A stretch of 64,000 nt of DNA from Castellaniella sp034675905 (GTDB lineage: Bacteria > Pseudomonadota > Gammaproteobacteria > Burkholderiales > Burkholderiaceae_B), in the NCBI RefSeq assembly GCF_034675905.1, contig NZ_JAUCCV010000002.1:124001-188000 (forward strand), written 5' to 3'. The position numbers and the translations under genes were made by a program. Position 1 is the stretch's first letter. Every line of letters starts with the position of its first letter. Below the pieces are notes generated by a model that saw nothing but the letters and a program-made list of their open reading frames with translations, was not told where the DNA came from and made no database searches. Below, piece after piece: positions 52,282 through 60,618 of the stretch.

Positions 52282-53009
52282 GCGCGGATCGGCACGCCGG
52301 CCGAGGCGGCCAGAAAATAATAGAAATTACGGATCAGGATGGCGGTCGCTCCCCAGATGAAATACGACTGCCAGCTGACGGAAAAATAACAGCGCCCATG
52401 CCCCCAGGACGTCTGCAACTGATGCAGATGATGTTGGGTGGGGTCCATCAGCACGCCCAGAGGGACTTCAAAGACCTCGGCGACCTCGGATTGATCCGCA
52501 GCGATCTGAAACCCCGGCAGCAATTCCCCCACGACTGGCGTCATCACGAAACGCGTGGTCGTCAGCAAGGCGGGCTGCACTCCCATGATCTGCACAAACC
52601 GCTGGTCGACGCCGATTTCCTCGCGGGTCTCACGAATCGCGGCAGCGACCGCATCCGCATCGCTGGATTCGATCCGCCCCCCCGGAAAGCTGATCTGTCC
52701 GGCATGATCATGTAAATGGGCCGCCCGCCGGGTAAACAAGACGTGCAGCCCGGTATCGCGCTGCACCAACGGCATCAGCACAGCAGCCTGGCGCGCCTGC
52801 GCAAGCGCGGGATTATCCGGCAGGAAGGCCTGTGCAAACAAAGGTTCGACCCGCCAATCGATGGACCGGGCAAACGCCTGGCGGATGTAGTCGAGCTGCA
52901 GGCATTCCGGAGGCAAGGGCGGCAGGGGCGCCCCCGGCAAGATCGGCTGGGCAGTGGGATCAAACCCCGCAGGTCGTATCAGACCCGGAGAAGGAATCGG
53001 GTGCGTCAT
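52275..53009 (-). CDS. NUDIX CoA pyrophosphatase-like hydrolase
   Basis: A 244-residue NUDIX protein of the YeaB/NUDT7 group. The box reads G-G-R-I-E-S-S-D-A-D ... R-E-T-R-E-E-I-G-V, with Asp replacing the first Glu, as is common in this group. LLTTTRFVMTPVVG supports the CoA pyrophosphatase branch. The ATG at MTHPIPSPG was used; an upstream extension has no ribosome site. It may hydrolyse CoA or acyl-CoA, but the substrate is inferred. Confidence 0.88.
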   Translation of the reverse strand: MTHPIPSPGLIRPAGFDPTAQPILPGAPLPPLPPECLQLDYIRQAFARSIDWRVEPLFAQAFLPDNPALAQARQAAVLMPLVQRDTGLHVLFTRRAAHLHDHAGQISFPGGRIESSDADAVAAAIRETREEIGVDQRFVQIMGVQPALLTTTRFVMTPVVGELLPGFQIAADQSEVAEVFEVPLGVLMDPTQHHLHQLQTSWGHGRCYFSVSWQSYFIWGATAILIRNFYYFLAASAGVPIRAQ

Positions 53010-53112
53010 GACATCCAGAAAAAATAAGCCGGCCCGTCTTTGTTGCGCCTGCGCGATCCGCACCACCGGCAAGACAGCCAGCGGCCTTGGGATGGATCAT
53101 GGCATCAAAGAC

Positions 53113-53136
53113 AAAGGCACCCTGACGGGTGCCTTT
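53113..53136 (-). terminator. Terminator of rplS
   Basis: AAAGGCACCC pairs with GGGTGCCTTT around a 4-nt loop, between rplS and the NUDIX gene, followed on the minus strand by GTCTTTG. Confidence 0.7.
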
Positions 53137-53158
53137 GAGGTCATGCGATCCAGCCTGA

Positions 53159-53530
53159 TCAGGCGGACTTGCGAACCAGCTTTTCTTTGATGCGAGCAGC
53201 CTTGCCCGTACGGCCACGCAGATAGTACAGCTTAGCACGGCGGACATCGCCCCGGCGCTTGACTTCGATGGCGGCGATCTGCGGGGAATACAGTTGGAAG
53301 GTGCGTTCCACGGCTTCGCCGGAGGAGATCTTGCGCACGGTGAAGGCGGAATTCAGACCCCGGTTGCGGCGGGCAATGACCACGCCTTCGTAGGCCTGGG
53401 CGCGTTTGCGCGTGCCTTCGACGACGTTCACGCTGACGACAACGGTGTCGCCCGGACCGAAGTCGGGGATGACACGGCCTTCGGTCAGGCGTGCGATTTC
53501 TTCTTGTTCAATGGTTTCGATCAGATTCAC
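53159..53530 (-). CDS. rplS: 50S ribosomal protein L19
   Basis: A 123-residue L19: MNLIETIEQEEIARLTEG start, VNVVEGTRKRAQAYEGVVIARR, and the C-terminal VKRRGDVRRAKLYYLRGRTGKAARIKEK segment. In most proteobacteria it follows rpsP, rimM and trmD; here the upstream gene is a small membrane protein, so rplS seems to have its own promoter. Confidence 0.97.
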   Translation of the reverse strand: MNLIETIEQEEIARLTEGRVIPDFGPGDTVVVSVNVVEGTRKRAQAYEGVVIARRNRGLNSAFTVRKISSGEAVERTFQLYSPQIAAIEVKRRGDVRRAKLYYLRGRTGKAARIKEKLVRKSA

Positions 53531-53604
53531 GGTAGCTCCGAAGCATCTTGGATACGGCTATGAAATAGGATTGGTGCCGTCGCAGAGGATGCGGTAAACA
53601 CGCA

Positions 53605-53610
53605 ATTATA
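53605..53610 (-). promoter_or_regulatory. -10 element of a possible rplS promoter
   Basis: A perfect TATAAT on the minus strand starts directly after the stop codon of the upstream small gene, about 75 nt before the rplS start. The -35 would lie inside that gene and is weak. Confidence 0.45.
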
Positions 53611-53931
53611 TCAGAAGCCTGCGGCCACACCCAGCCACATCATGCCGGGAATCATGGCAGCCCACACCAGCACCATGAGCACGTCTCCTGCGAGCGCCGC
53701 CAGACGGCGCCAAGCGATACGCGCGCCGATACGGGGCCGGAGCACCCGGCCGACCGGCGCCGCCAAAGCGGCCTGCCCACGCCCTGTTGTCCGGCCGACG
53801 GATCGGCCGGCGCGACGGCCTCCCCATGAACCGCCCGGCACCCAAGGCCCCTGCAAAACGCCCGATACCTGCCAGCAAGATGCCCCTGCGCACCGCCCGG
53901 CCCATGTTCCCCACCCTATCGATCCAGCCAT
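53611..53931 (-). CDS. Predicted SOS-controlled small membrane protein
   Basis: A 106-residue protein, Gly/Arg/Trp-rich at the N-terminus and with one strong C-terminal helix (about residues 78-104, LAALAGDVLMVLVWAAMIPG and beyond). AGGAG lies 6 nt before the ATG. Two LexA-type boxes cover the promoter. No domain is recognised. Similar set-ups elsewhere encode cell-division inhibitors such as SidA or membrane toxins such as TisB, but this is only an analogy. A composition bias towards Gly/Arg means that the N-terminal part should be treated with care. Confidence 0.55.
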   Translation of the reverse strand: MAGSIGWGTWAGRCAGASCWQVSGVLQGPWVPGGSWGGRRAGRSVGRTTGRGQAALAAPVGRVLRPRIGARIAWRRLAALAGDVLMVLVWAAMIPGMMWLGVAAGF

Positions 53932-53968
53932 GTTGGTCTCCTGTGTGTCCGGCCTGAACAGGCCGTAA

Positions 53969-53984
53969 CTGTGTTTTCATACAG
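53969..53984. promoter_or_regulatory. LexA-type box, proximal
   Basis: CTGTGTTTTCATACAG matches CTGT-N8-ACAG. It covers the -10 (TATGAA on the minus strand) of the small membrane protein gene. Confidence 0.7.
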
Positions 53985-54004
53985 TAATGAATGATACTGT
54001 ACAA
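53976..54004 (-). promoter_or_regulatory. Promoter of the small membrane protein gene
   Basis: Minus-strand -35 TTGTAC (53999-54004) and -10 TATGAA (53976-53981) with a 17-nt spacer. Each element overlaps one of the two LexA boxes. Confidence 0.6.
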
Positions 54005-54012
54005 ATAAACAG
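53997..54012. promoter_or_regulatory. LexA-type box, distal
   Basis: CTGTACAAATAAACAG matches CTGT-N8-ACAG. Its centre is 28 bp from the proximal box, and it covers the -35 element. Confidence 0.7.
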
Positions 54013-54034
54013 CATTGCGCGCAAGAGGCAAAAT

Positions 54035-54069
54035 AAAACGCCGATCCCCGCTTCGGAGACCGGCGTTTT
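54035..54069. terminator. Terminator after the peroxiredoxin gene
   Basis: AAAACGCCG and CGGCGTTTT flank an inner stem-loop. The hairpin is symmetric and could act on both strands, separating the peroxiredoxin gene from the small SOS gene downstream. Confidence 0.7.
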
Positions 54070-54084
54070 GCAGCAAGCCGGAAA

Positions 54085-54726
54085 TCAGAGATTCGGCTGC
54101 GGAGTCGTCCGCAGATACGAACGCACTTCTTTGTAGCCCTTGGGGAATTTTTCCTTCAGCACGGCCGGATCCTTGATCGACGGCGCGATGATGACGTCTT
54201 CGCCCGGCTTCCAGTTCACCGGCGTGGCGACGCTATAGTTGTCCGTCAATTGAATGGAATCCAATGCACGCAGGATTTCATCGAAGTTACGGCCGGTGCT
54301 GGCCGGATAGGTCAGGATCAGGCGGATCTTCTTGTTCGGGTCGATGACAAATACGGAACGCACCGTCGCCGTCGTGCTGGCGTTCGGGTGGATCATGTCG
54401 TACAGCGTGGCGACCTTGCGGTCTTCGTCCGCCAGGATCGGATACTGGACATTGGTCTTTTGCGTATCGTTGATGTCCTTGATCCAGTCGATGTGGGACT
54501 GCTTGCCATCCACGGACACGGCGATCACTTTCGCGCCGCGCTTGGCAAAATCCCCCGACACAATGGCGGTGTAGCCCAGTTCGGTGGTGCAGACCGGGGT
54601 GAAGTCGGCCGGGTGGGAAAACAGCACCCCCCAACCATTGCCCAGCCATTCATGGAATTTGATTTTCCCCAGAGAGGATTCTTGTTCGAAATCGGGGGCG
54701 ACATCGCCCAGGCGCAGCGTAGCCAT
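54085..54726 (-). CDS. 1-Cys peroxiredoxin (Prx6 type)
   Basis: A 213-residue AhpC/TSA-family peroxidase. The peroxidatic Cys is in HPADFTPVCTTELG; a resolving Cys is not visible and the C-terminal 1-cysPrx domain (GWKPGEDVIIAP-like, RSYLRTTPQP) is present. It removes peroxides, using an external thiol. AGGAG lies 6 nt before the chosen ATG (MATLRLGD); the longer frame was dropped. Confidence 0.92.
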   Translation of the reverse strand: MATLRLGDVAPDFEQESSLGKIKFHEWLGNGWGVLFSHPADFTPVCTTELGYTAIVSGDFAKRGAKVIAVSVDGKQSHIDWIKDINDTQKTNVQYPILADEDRKVATLYDMIHPNASTTATVRSVFVIDPNKKIRLILTYPASTGRNFDEILRALDSIQLTDNYSVATPVNWKPGEDVIIAPSIKDPAVLKEKFPKGYKEVRSYLRTTPQPNL

Positions 54727-54840
54727 CAATAACTCCTGTTTCAAGTGACTGCCACCTGGACGATCCAGGCGGCGAATTAGTTTAGACACTTAAGATTCTT
54801 GCAGAATATAGGATGCTATTGAAATACAACTAAGTTATAA

Positions 54841-56652
54841 CTATATCTGCGTCTGCTGCACATAGCGATCTGCCAAACCGCCTGCCTGGACCGCCGCATT
54901 CAGCGCAGCGGCACGCGGCAGAACATGCACGGCATACTGCACGGCAGTGGCGATTTTGTTCAGATAAAACGCATCGGAAGATCCCCCCTGGATCGCCGCT
55001 GCCGCCGCCAACGCCGCGCGTCCCAGCTGCCAGCCGGCATGGGCCGTCCCCGCCAGCATCAGGCAAGGCACGCTGCCGGCGAACACGCCCCGGATATCCT
55101 CGCGGATATGGCCCAGCACGCACCCCACGGCAGACTCATACGCCTGGGCCGCATCTTCCAGACGCTGTGCAATCAAGCCCAGCGCCTCTGCATGCGATCC
55201 TGCCGCCGCCCTCAAGGACGCGACGGTATCCCGCATGCCGGTGATCTGTTCCTGTGCGATCTTGCCGCCGTCACGCACGATCTTGCGACCGATGAAGTCA
55301 TTGGCCTGAATGGCGGTCGTGCCCTCGTAGATCGGCAGAATGCGGGCATCCCGGTAGTACTGGGCGGCCCCGGTTTCCTCGATGAAGCCCATGCCGCCAT
55401 GCACCTGCACGCCCAGAGACGCCACTTCGACGGACGCTTCGGTGGAAAACGCCTTGACGATAGGCACACAGTATTCGTACGTGGCCTTGAAATGCGCCCG
55501 AACTGTTTCATCCGACGCATGCGCCGCCTGATCCCGGTAGCCGGCCGCCACATAGGCCACCGCACGGGCGCCTTCGGTCAGGCCGCGCATCGTTCCCAGC
55601 ATGCGGGCCACGTCCGGGTGGCGGGCAATCGGTACCGGGCCGGCCGAGCCTTCCAGGGCATTGCCCTGCACGCGTTCTGCCGCATAAGCAGCGGCATGCT
55701 GCAAAGCGCGCTCGGACACCGCCACCCCCTGCAGACCCACTGCGTAGCGGGCCGCATTCATCATGATGAACATGTACTCCAAACCGCGATTTTCCTCGCC
55801 GATCAGGTAGCCGATGGCTCCCTCGCCGACCTCGCCCTTGTCGGACCCGTACAGCAGCACGGCCGTCGGGCTGCCGTGAATGCCCAGCTTGTGTTCCAGC
55901 GATGCGCAATAGACATCATTGCGTTTGCCCAGACTGCCGTCCTCGTTGACCAAGCGCTTGGGCACGATGAACAGGGAAATCCCCTTGATGCCCTTGGGCG
56001 CATCCGGGGTGCGGGCCAGCACCAGGTGGATGATGTTCTCGGCCAGGTCATGATCCCCATAGGTGATGAAGATTTTCTGGCCGCTGATGCGGTAGCTGCC
56101 ATCATCCTGATGTACCGCGCGGGTCTTCAGCAAGGCCAGATCGGACCCCGCCTGCGGTTCGGTCAGATTCATGGTCCCGGTCCAGCGGCCTTCCAGCAAG
56201 GGCGGGATGAAGCGGGATTTCTGTTCTGCCGTCCCGACCATGGACAACGCTTCGATCACGCCATCGGTCAGCAGCGGACACAAGGAAAACGACAAGTTCC
56301 CCGCATTGAGGCTTTCCGTCACAGGCGCAGACACCAGTTTCGGCAGCCCCTGGCCGCCGAATTCGACCTCGTGCGGCAAGCCCTGCCAGCCACCTTGCGC
56401 AAAGGCATGGAAAGCCGCCTGGAAACCGGGGCTGGTCTTCACGGCGCCATTCTGCCACTGCGCCGGCTGGGTGTCGCCAATCCGGTTCAGCGGGGCGATT
56501 TCCTGTTCGACGAAGCGGGCATTTTCTTCCAGCACGGCGTCCACGAGATCATCCGAGACCTCTTCGAAGCCGGGCAGCGCCAGCACGCCGGGCAGGTCGG
56601 CCAATTCGCGCAGAATGAAGCGGATATCCTGGGTGGGAACCTGATATGTCAT
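54841..56652 (-). CDS. Acyl-CoA dehydrogenase
   Basis: A 603-residue long acyl-CoA dehydrogenase with an additional C-terminal domain. NLTEPQAGSDLA and the catalytic-region segment VQVHGGMGFIEETGAAQYYRDARILPIYEGTTAIQANDFIGRK are typical of the family found beside etfBA in betaproteobacteria. It oxidises fatty acyl-CoA and passes electrons to ETF. It lies 94 nt after etfA, behind a hairpin. Chain length is unknown. Confidence 0.92.
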   Translation of the reverse strand: MTYQVPTQDIRFILRELADLPGVLALPGFEEVSDDLVDAVLEENARFVEQEIAPLNRIGDTQPAQWQNGAVKTSPGFQAAFHAFAQGGWQGLPHEVEFGGQGLPKLVSAPVTESLNAGNLSFSLCPLLTDGVIEALSMVGTAEQKSRFIPPLLEGRWTGTMNLTEPQAGSDLALLKTRAVHQDDGSYRISGQKIFITYGDHDLAENIIHLVLARTPDAPKGIKGISLFIVPKRLVNEDGSLGKRNDVYCASLEHKLGIHGSPTAVLLYGSDKGEVGEGAIGYLIGEENRGLEYMFIMMNAARYAVGLQGVAVSERALQHAAAYAAERVQGNALEGSAGPVPIARHPDVARMLGTMRGLTEGARAVAYVAAGYRDQAAHASDETVRAHFKATYEYCVPIVKAFSTEASVEVASLGVQVHGGMGFIEETGAAQYYRDARILPIYEGTTAIQANDFIGRKIVRDGGKIAQEQITGMRDTVASLRAAAGSHAEALGLIAQRLEDAAQAYESAVGCVLGHIREDIRGVFAGSVPCLMLAGTAHAGWQLGRAALAAAAAIQGGSSDAFYLNKIATAVQYAVHVLPRAAALNAAVQAGGLADRYVQQTQI

Positions 56653-56710
56653 GACAATTCCTGTGATGCGCAGAACCCGGCCGCCAGCCGATCATTCCGC
56701 AATAAGCAGA

Positions 56711-56731
56711 ACGGGCCTCGCAGAGGCCCGT
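56711..56731 (-). terminator. Hairpin between etfA and the acyl-CoA dehydrogenase gene
   Basis: ACGGGCCTC pairs with GAGGCCCGT around a 3-nt loop. Only a weak T-rich stretch follows on the minus strand, so readthrough is likely. Confidence 0.55.
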
Positions 56732-56746
56732 CCATCCGGTTGACGA

Positions 56747-57676
56747 TCAGAGCGCCTTGACCAGTTCAGGCACGGCCTCGAACAGATCCGCCACCAGGCC
56801 GTAATCCGCCACCCCGAAAATGGGGGCTTCGGCGTCCTTGTTGATGGCGACGATGACCTTGGAATCCTTCATCCCGGCCAGATGCTGGATGGCCCCGGAA
56901 ATCCCGATCGCCACGTACAGCTGCGGCGCCACGATCTTGCCGGTCTGACCGACCTGCCAGTCGTTGGGGGCATAGCCCGCATCCACGGCGGCACGCGAAG
57001 CGCCCAAGGCGGCGCCCAGTTTGTCGGCCAGGGGGTCCAGAATCTTGAAATTCTCGGCGCTGCCCAGGCCACGGCCGCCCGAGATCACGACGGACGCGGC
57101 GGTCAAATCGGGACGATCGCTCTTGGCGAGTTCGCGGCTGACAAACGACGACTTGCCCGAATCCGCTGCCGGGCTGACGGATTCGACAGCCGCGCTGCCG
57201 CCGCTGGCCGCCACGGGATCGAACGCCGTGGTACGCACGGTAATGACTTTTTTCGCATCAGCCGACTGCACGGTCGCCAGCGCATTGCCGGCATAGATCG
57301 GGTGGACGAACGTATCGGCGGATTCCACGGCGACGATGTCGGAAATCTGCGCGACGTCCAGCTTGGCCGCGACCCGCGGGGCGACGTTCTTGCCTGATGC
57401 CGTCGCAGCAAACAGGATGTGGCTGTAGCCGCCTGCGACGGCCAGCACCTGAGCCGCGAGATTTTCCGCCAGCGCATCGGCCAGGGCCGGACCATCGGCC
57501 AGCAGGACCTTGGTCACGGAAGCCGTCTGTGCGGCTTCCTGGGCCACCGCCTGGGCGCCGGAGCCCGCCACCAGCACGTGCACATCACCGCCCAGAGCCG
57601 CAGCCGCCGCCACGACGTTGCGGGTCGCGGCGCCCAGTTGGGCGTTGTCGTGTTCAGCAATAACCAGAATGCTCAT
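56747..57676 (-). CDS. etfA: Electron transfer flavoprotein alpha subunit
   Basis: A 309-residue FAD-binding subunit. The C-terminal FAD domain has VVISGGRGLGSAENF, GQTGKIVAPQLYVAIGISGAIQHLAGM and IVAINKDAEAPIF. It accepts electrons from acyl-CoA dehydrogenases and passes them to ETF:ubiquinone oxidoreductase. It starts directly at the etfB stop. Confidence 0.95.
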   Translation of the reverse strand: MSILVIAEHDNAQLGAATRNVVAAAAALGGDVHVLVAGSGAQAVAQEAAQTASVTKVLLADGPALADALAENLAAQVLAVAGGYSHILFAATASGKNVAPRVAAKLDVAQISDIVAVESADTFVHPIYAGNALATVQSADAKKVITVRTTAFDPVAASGGSAAVESVSPAADSGKSSFVSRELAKSDRPDLTAASVVISGGRGLGSAENFKILDPLADKLGAALGASRAAVDAGYAPNDWQVGQTGKIVAPQLYVAIGISGAIQHLAGMKDSKVIVAINKDAEAPIFGVADYGLVADLFEAVPELVKAL

Positions 57677-58426
57677 TCAGACCACCTTCGCTTCGTTTTT
57701 CAGTTTATCCACCAGAGCCGCCACATCGGGCACGATCACGCCAGCTGAACGGCTGGGCGGTTCCGTGACCTTCAGGGTCTTCAGGCGCGGGGCGGGATCG
57801 ACGTTCAGATCCGCCGGCGACACAGTATCCAGCGGCTTTTTCTTGGCTTTCATGATGTTGGGCAGCGTCACATAGCGCGGCTCATTCAGGCGCAGGTCGG
57901 TCGTGATGACCGCTGGCAGCGCCAGACTGAGGGTTTCCAGCCCGCCGTCGACTTCACGCGTCACCTGGACGCGATCGCCCTGCACCTCGACCTGGCTGGC
58001 ATTGGTGGCCTGGGGCCAGTCCAGCAGCGCCGCCAACATCTGGCCGGTCTGATTGGCATCGTCGTCGATGGCCTGCTTACCCAGCACGATCAGCTGGGGC
58101 TGTTCCTTTTGCGCCAGCGCGGCCAGGATCTTCGCCACCGCCAAGGGCTGCAATTCGACATCCGTTTGCACCAGGATGCCGCGATCAGCACCGATGGCCA
58201 TGGCGGTGCGCAGGGTTTCCTGGCATTGCGCCACCCCGCACGAGACCGCCACGACTTCTGTGACCACACCCTTTTCCTTCAGACGGGTGGCCTCTTCGAC
58301 GGCGATTTCGTCGAACGGATTCATGGACATTTTGACGTTGGCAATGTCCACGCCAGTGTGATCGGATTTGACGCGGACCTTGACGTTGAAGTCAACGACG
58401 CGCTTGACCGGTACCAGGACCTTCAT
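57677..58426 (-). CDS. etfB: Electron transfer flavoprotein beta subunit
   Basis: A 249-residue ETF beta subunit with the start MKVLVPVKRVVDFNVKVRV and the signature VEVQGDRVQVTREVDGGLETLSLALPAVITTDLRLNEPRY. It precedes etfA with no gap. Together they serve fatty acid beta-oxidation with the dehydrogenase downstream. Confidence 0.95.
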   Translation of the reverse strand: MKVLVPVKRVVDFNVKVRVKSDHTGVDIANVKMSMNPFDEIAVEEATRLKEKGVVTEVVAVSCGVAQCQETLRTAMAIGADRGILVQTDVELQPLAVAKILAALAQKEQPQLIVLGKQAIDDDANQTGQMLAALLDWPQATNASQVEVQGDRVQVTREVDGGLETLSLALPAVITTDLRLNEPRYVTLPNIMKAKKKPLDTVSPADLNVDPAPRLKTLKVTEPPSRSAGVIVPDVAALVDKLKNEAKVV

Positions 58427-58503
58427 CGAGCTACTCCAGAATGAAAAGAAAAGAGAATGCAGGCGCCGCGAAACGGCAGGAAATCAGATGCAATACACAC
58501 CAT

Positions 58504-59427
58504 TTAATACCCCCCCAGCGCCCGCACATGCGCTACCGCGCTGCGCCCCAGCGCGGACAGGTCGTAACCGCCTTCCAGGAAGCTGACGATCCGCCCCTGA
58601 GCGGATTCGGCAGCGACTTCGACCAGACGTTCAGTGATCCAGGCGTAATCCGCCTCGACCAGTTTCAAGCTGCCCATATCGTCTTCGCGATGGGCATCGA
58701 ACCCCGCCGATACCAGAATCAGTTCCGGCTGGAAGCGGCGCAAGGCCGGCAACCAGTGTTGCGTCGCCAAATCGCGCACCACCTGACCATCGGAATAGGC
58801 ATCCACGGGGATGTTGATCATATTGGGCCCCGGATCATCCTGACGGGTATCAGGAAACAAGGGGTACTGGTAAAAACTGCACATCATCACACGCTTCTCG
58901 TGCAGGAAGGCTTCCTCGGTGCCATTGCCATGATGCACGTCAAAATCGACGATCGCAACGCGCTGCATCCCGTAGCGTTCCAGCGCGTAGCGGGCAGCCA
59001 CGGCGATATTGTTGAAAAAACAGAATCCCAGCGCCTGGCCTGGCCTGGCATGATGCCCCGGCGGCCGGATGGCGCAAAACGCCGTCTGTGCACGACCCGC
59101 CATGATTTCATCCAAGGCAGTCAGCCCCGCGCCCGCGGCGGCCCACGCCGCCTGCAGAGTGTCCGGATTCATGATTGTGTCGGAATCCACCGGGAAATAT
59201 CCATGAGCCGGGGCGTGCTGCCGTAAAAAGGCCAGGTATTCCGGAGTGTGCACCCGCAACACGTCGTCCGGAGACGCGGGACGGGCCTGCTGTTGGGATA
59301 GGAAATCCATCAGCCCGCTGGCCGCCAGTTGATCGGCCACCGCATCCAGGCGCTGGGGGGATTCAGGGTGCCACGCACCCATTTCATGCAGGCGGCAGGC
59401 GGGATGAGTAATATAGAGCGTCTCCAT
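58504..59427 (-). CDS. Histone deacetylase-family hydrolase
   Basis: A 307-residue class II-type HDAC or acetylpolyamine amidohydrolase-like enzyme. The catalytic His pair is in AIRPPGHHARPG, zinc ligands in VDFDVHHGNGTEE and SAGFDAHREDDMG. In bacteria the substrates are acetylated small molecules or proteins. The ATG (METLYITHPA) fits the family; a longer frame overlaps mltB. Its start lies 10 nt from the divergent mltB start. Confidence 0.9.
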   Translation of the reverse strand: METLYITHPACRLHEMGAWHPESPQRLDAVADQLAASGLMDFLSQQQARPASPDDVLRVHTPEYLAFLRQHAPAHGYFPVDSDTIMNPDTLQAAWAAAGAGLTALDEIMAGRAQTAFCAIRPPGHHARPGQALGFCFFNNIAVAARYALERYGMQRVAIVDFDVHHGNGTEEAFLHEKRVMMCSFYQYPLFPDTRQDDPGPNMINIPVDAYSDGQVVRDLATQHWLPALRRFQPELILVSAGFDAHREDDMGSLKLVEADYAWITERLVEVAAESAQGRIVSFLEGGYDLSALGRSAVAHVRALGGY

Positions 59428-59437
59428 AAGGGCGATT

Positions 59438-60592
59438 ATGTTCAGACCAACCCGTATTTTGCAAGTTGCCGTAGCGTCGCTGTTCTTATCCGGCTGTGCC
59501 AGCAGCAGCAACAATCACACTGTTTCAGATACCGGCAGCACCACAAATCAAACGATCGTTTCAAACGATCGTATTAATTCTAGCAGAAGCAGGAATCCGG
59601 GCCAAGCCCTCTTGGCGCAGGGCGATTTCATCGGCGCTGACGGGCAACTGATCCCCGAGGTCCTGGCCTTCGCCCGCCAGACCGCCCAGGCCCACAACAT
59701 CCCGCCCAGCCAGGTGGAAGCGCTGCTGCGCACGGCGCGCTACAACGCCACGGCCGTACGCTTGATGACGCCGCCTGCCCGCCGCGCGCGCATCCGGCGC
59801 GCCTGGCTCAGTTACCGGCAACGCCATGTGGACCCGATCCGCATCCGCCGGGGTGCAGCATTCTGGCAAGCCCACCGCAGCACTCTGGATCAGGTCAGCG
59901 CCCGCACGGGCGTGCCGGCCTCGATCATCGTCGCCATCATCGGCATCGAAACCGTATACGGCCAATTCACCGGAGACCACCGGGTACTGGACACGCTGAC
60001 CACGCTGGGCTTTCGCTACCCCGACGCATCCCGCCCGGAACGGCAGGCCATGTTCCGCACACAACTGGCTGATCTGATCGTACTGGACCACCAGGGGGCG
60101 CTGGACGCCCGCACGGTCGAAGGCTCGTTTGCAGGCGCCATGGGGCTGCCGCAATTCATGCCCGGCAGCCTGATGCGCTACGCGGTCGATGGCAATGGGG
60201 ATGGCCGGGTGGACCTGGCCGGCAATGTGGACGACGCGATCGCTTCAGTCGGCAATTTTCTGAAGGAACATGGTTGGGTGCGCGACGTGCCGGCCTTTGC
60301 CCCGGTCACGCTGCCTGCCAGCGCCGACCGGCTGGTGCAGGATGGTCTGGCGCCCACGAGCGACTGGCCGCGCCTGAAAGCTGCCGGCGCCCAGGCCCTG
60401 CCGGGCCGCGACACCCGCTGGCAAACCCAGCCGCTGGGGGTGATCGATCTGCAGGATGAAATCCGGGGGACGCACGACTATCGCTGCGCCACGCCGAATT
60501 TCTTTGCCATCACCCACTACAATCGCAGCTACTTCTATGCGGCGTCCGTAGTTGAACTGGCCGGCGAAATCACCAACCGGATGGGCTTGTGA
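59438..60592 (+). CDS. mltB: Lytic murein transglycosylase B
   Basis: A 384-residue outer-membrane lipoprotein with lipobox LSGC. The catalytic Glu is in AIIGIETVYGQFTG, and GAMGLPQFMPGSLMRYAVDGNGDGRVDL is the MltB/RlpB signature with a calcium-like loop. It cleaves glycan strands to anhydro-muropeptides, which NagZ then trims. Confidence 0.93.
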   Translation: MFRPTRILQVAVASLFLSGCASSSNNHTVSDTGSTTNQTIVSNDRINSSRSRNPGQALLAQGDFIGADGQLIPEVLAFARQTAQAHNIPPSQVEALLRTARYNATAVRLMTPPARRARIRRAWLSYRQRHVDPIRIRRGAAFWQAHRSTLDQVSARTGVPASIIVAIIGIETVYGQFTGDHRVLDTLTTLGFRYPDASRPERQAMFRTQLADLIVLDHQGALDARTVEGSFAGAMGLPQFMPGSLMRYAVDGNGDGRVDLAGNVDDAIASVGNFLKEHGWVRDVPAFAPVTLPASADRLVQDGLAPTSDWPRLKAAGAQALPGRDTRWQTQPLGVIDLQDEIRGTHDYRCATPNFFAITHYNRSYFYAASVVELAGEITNRMGL

Positions 60593-60618
60593 CGCAACAC
60601 GCCGCGGGCCACTGAGCT

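Noticed and set aside
54925..56760. Open plus-strand frame of 611 codons opposite the acyl-CoA dehydrogenase
   Set aside because: Antisense shadow; no recognisable protein family.
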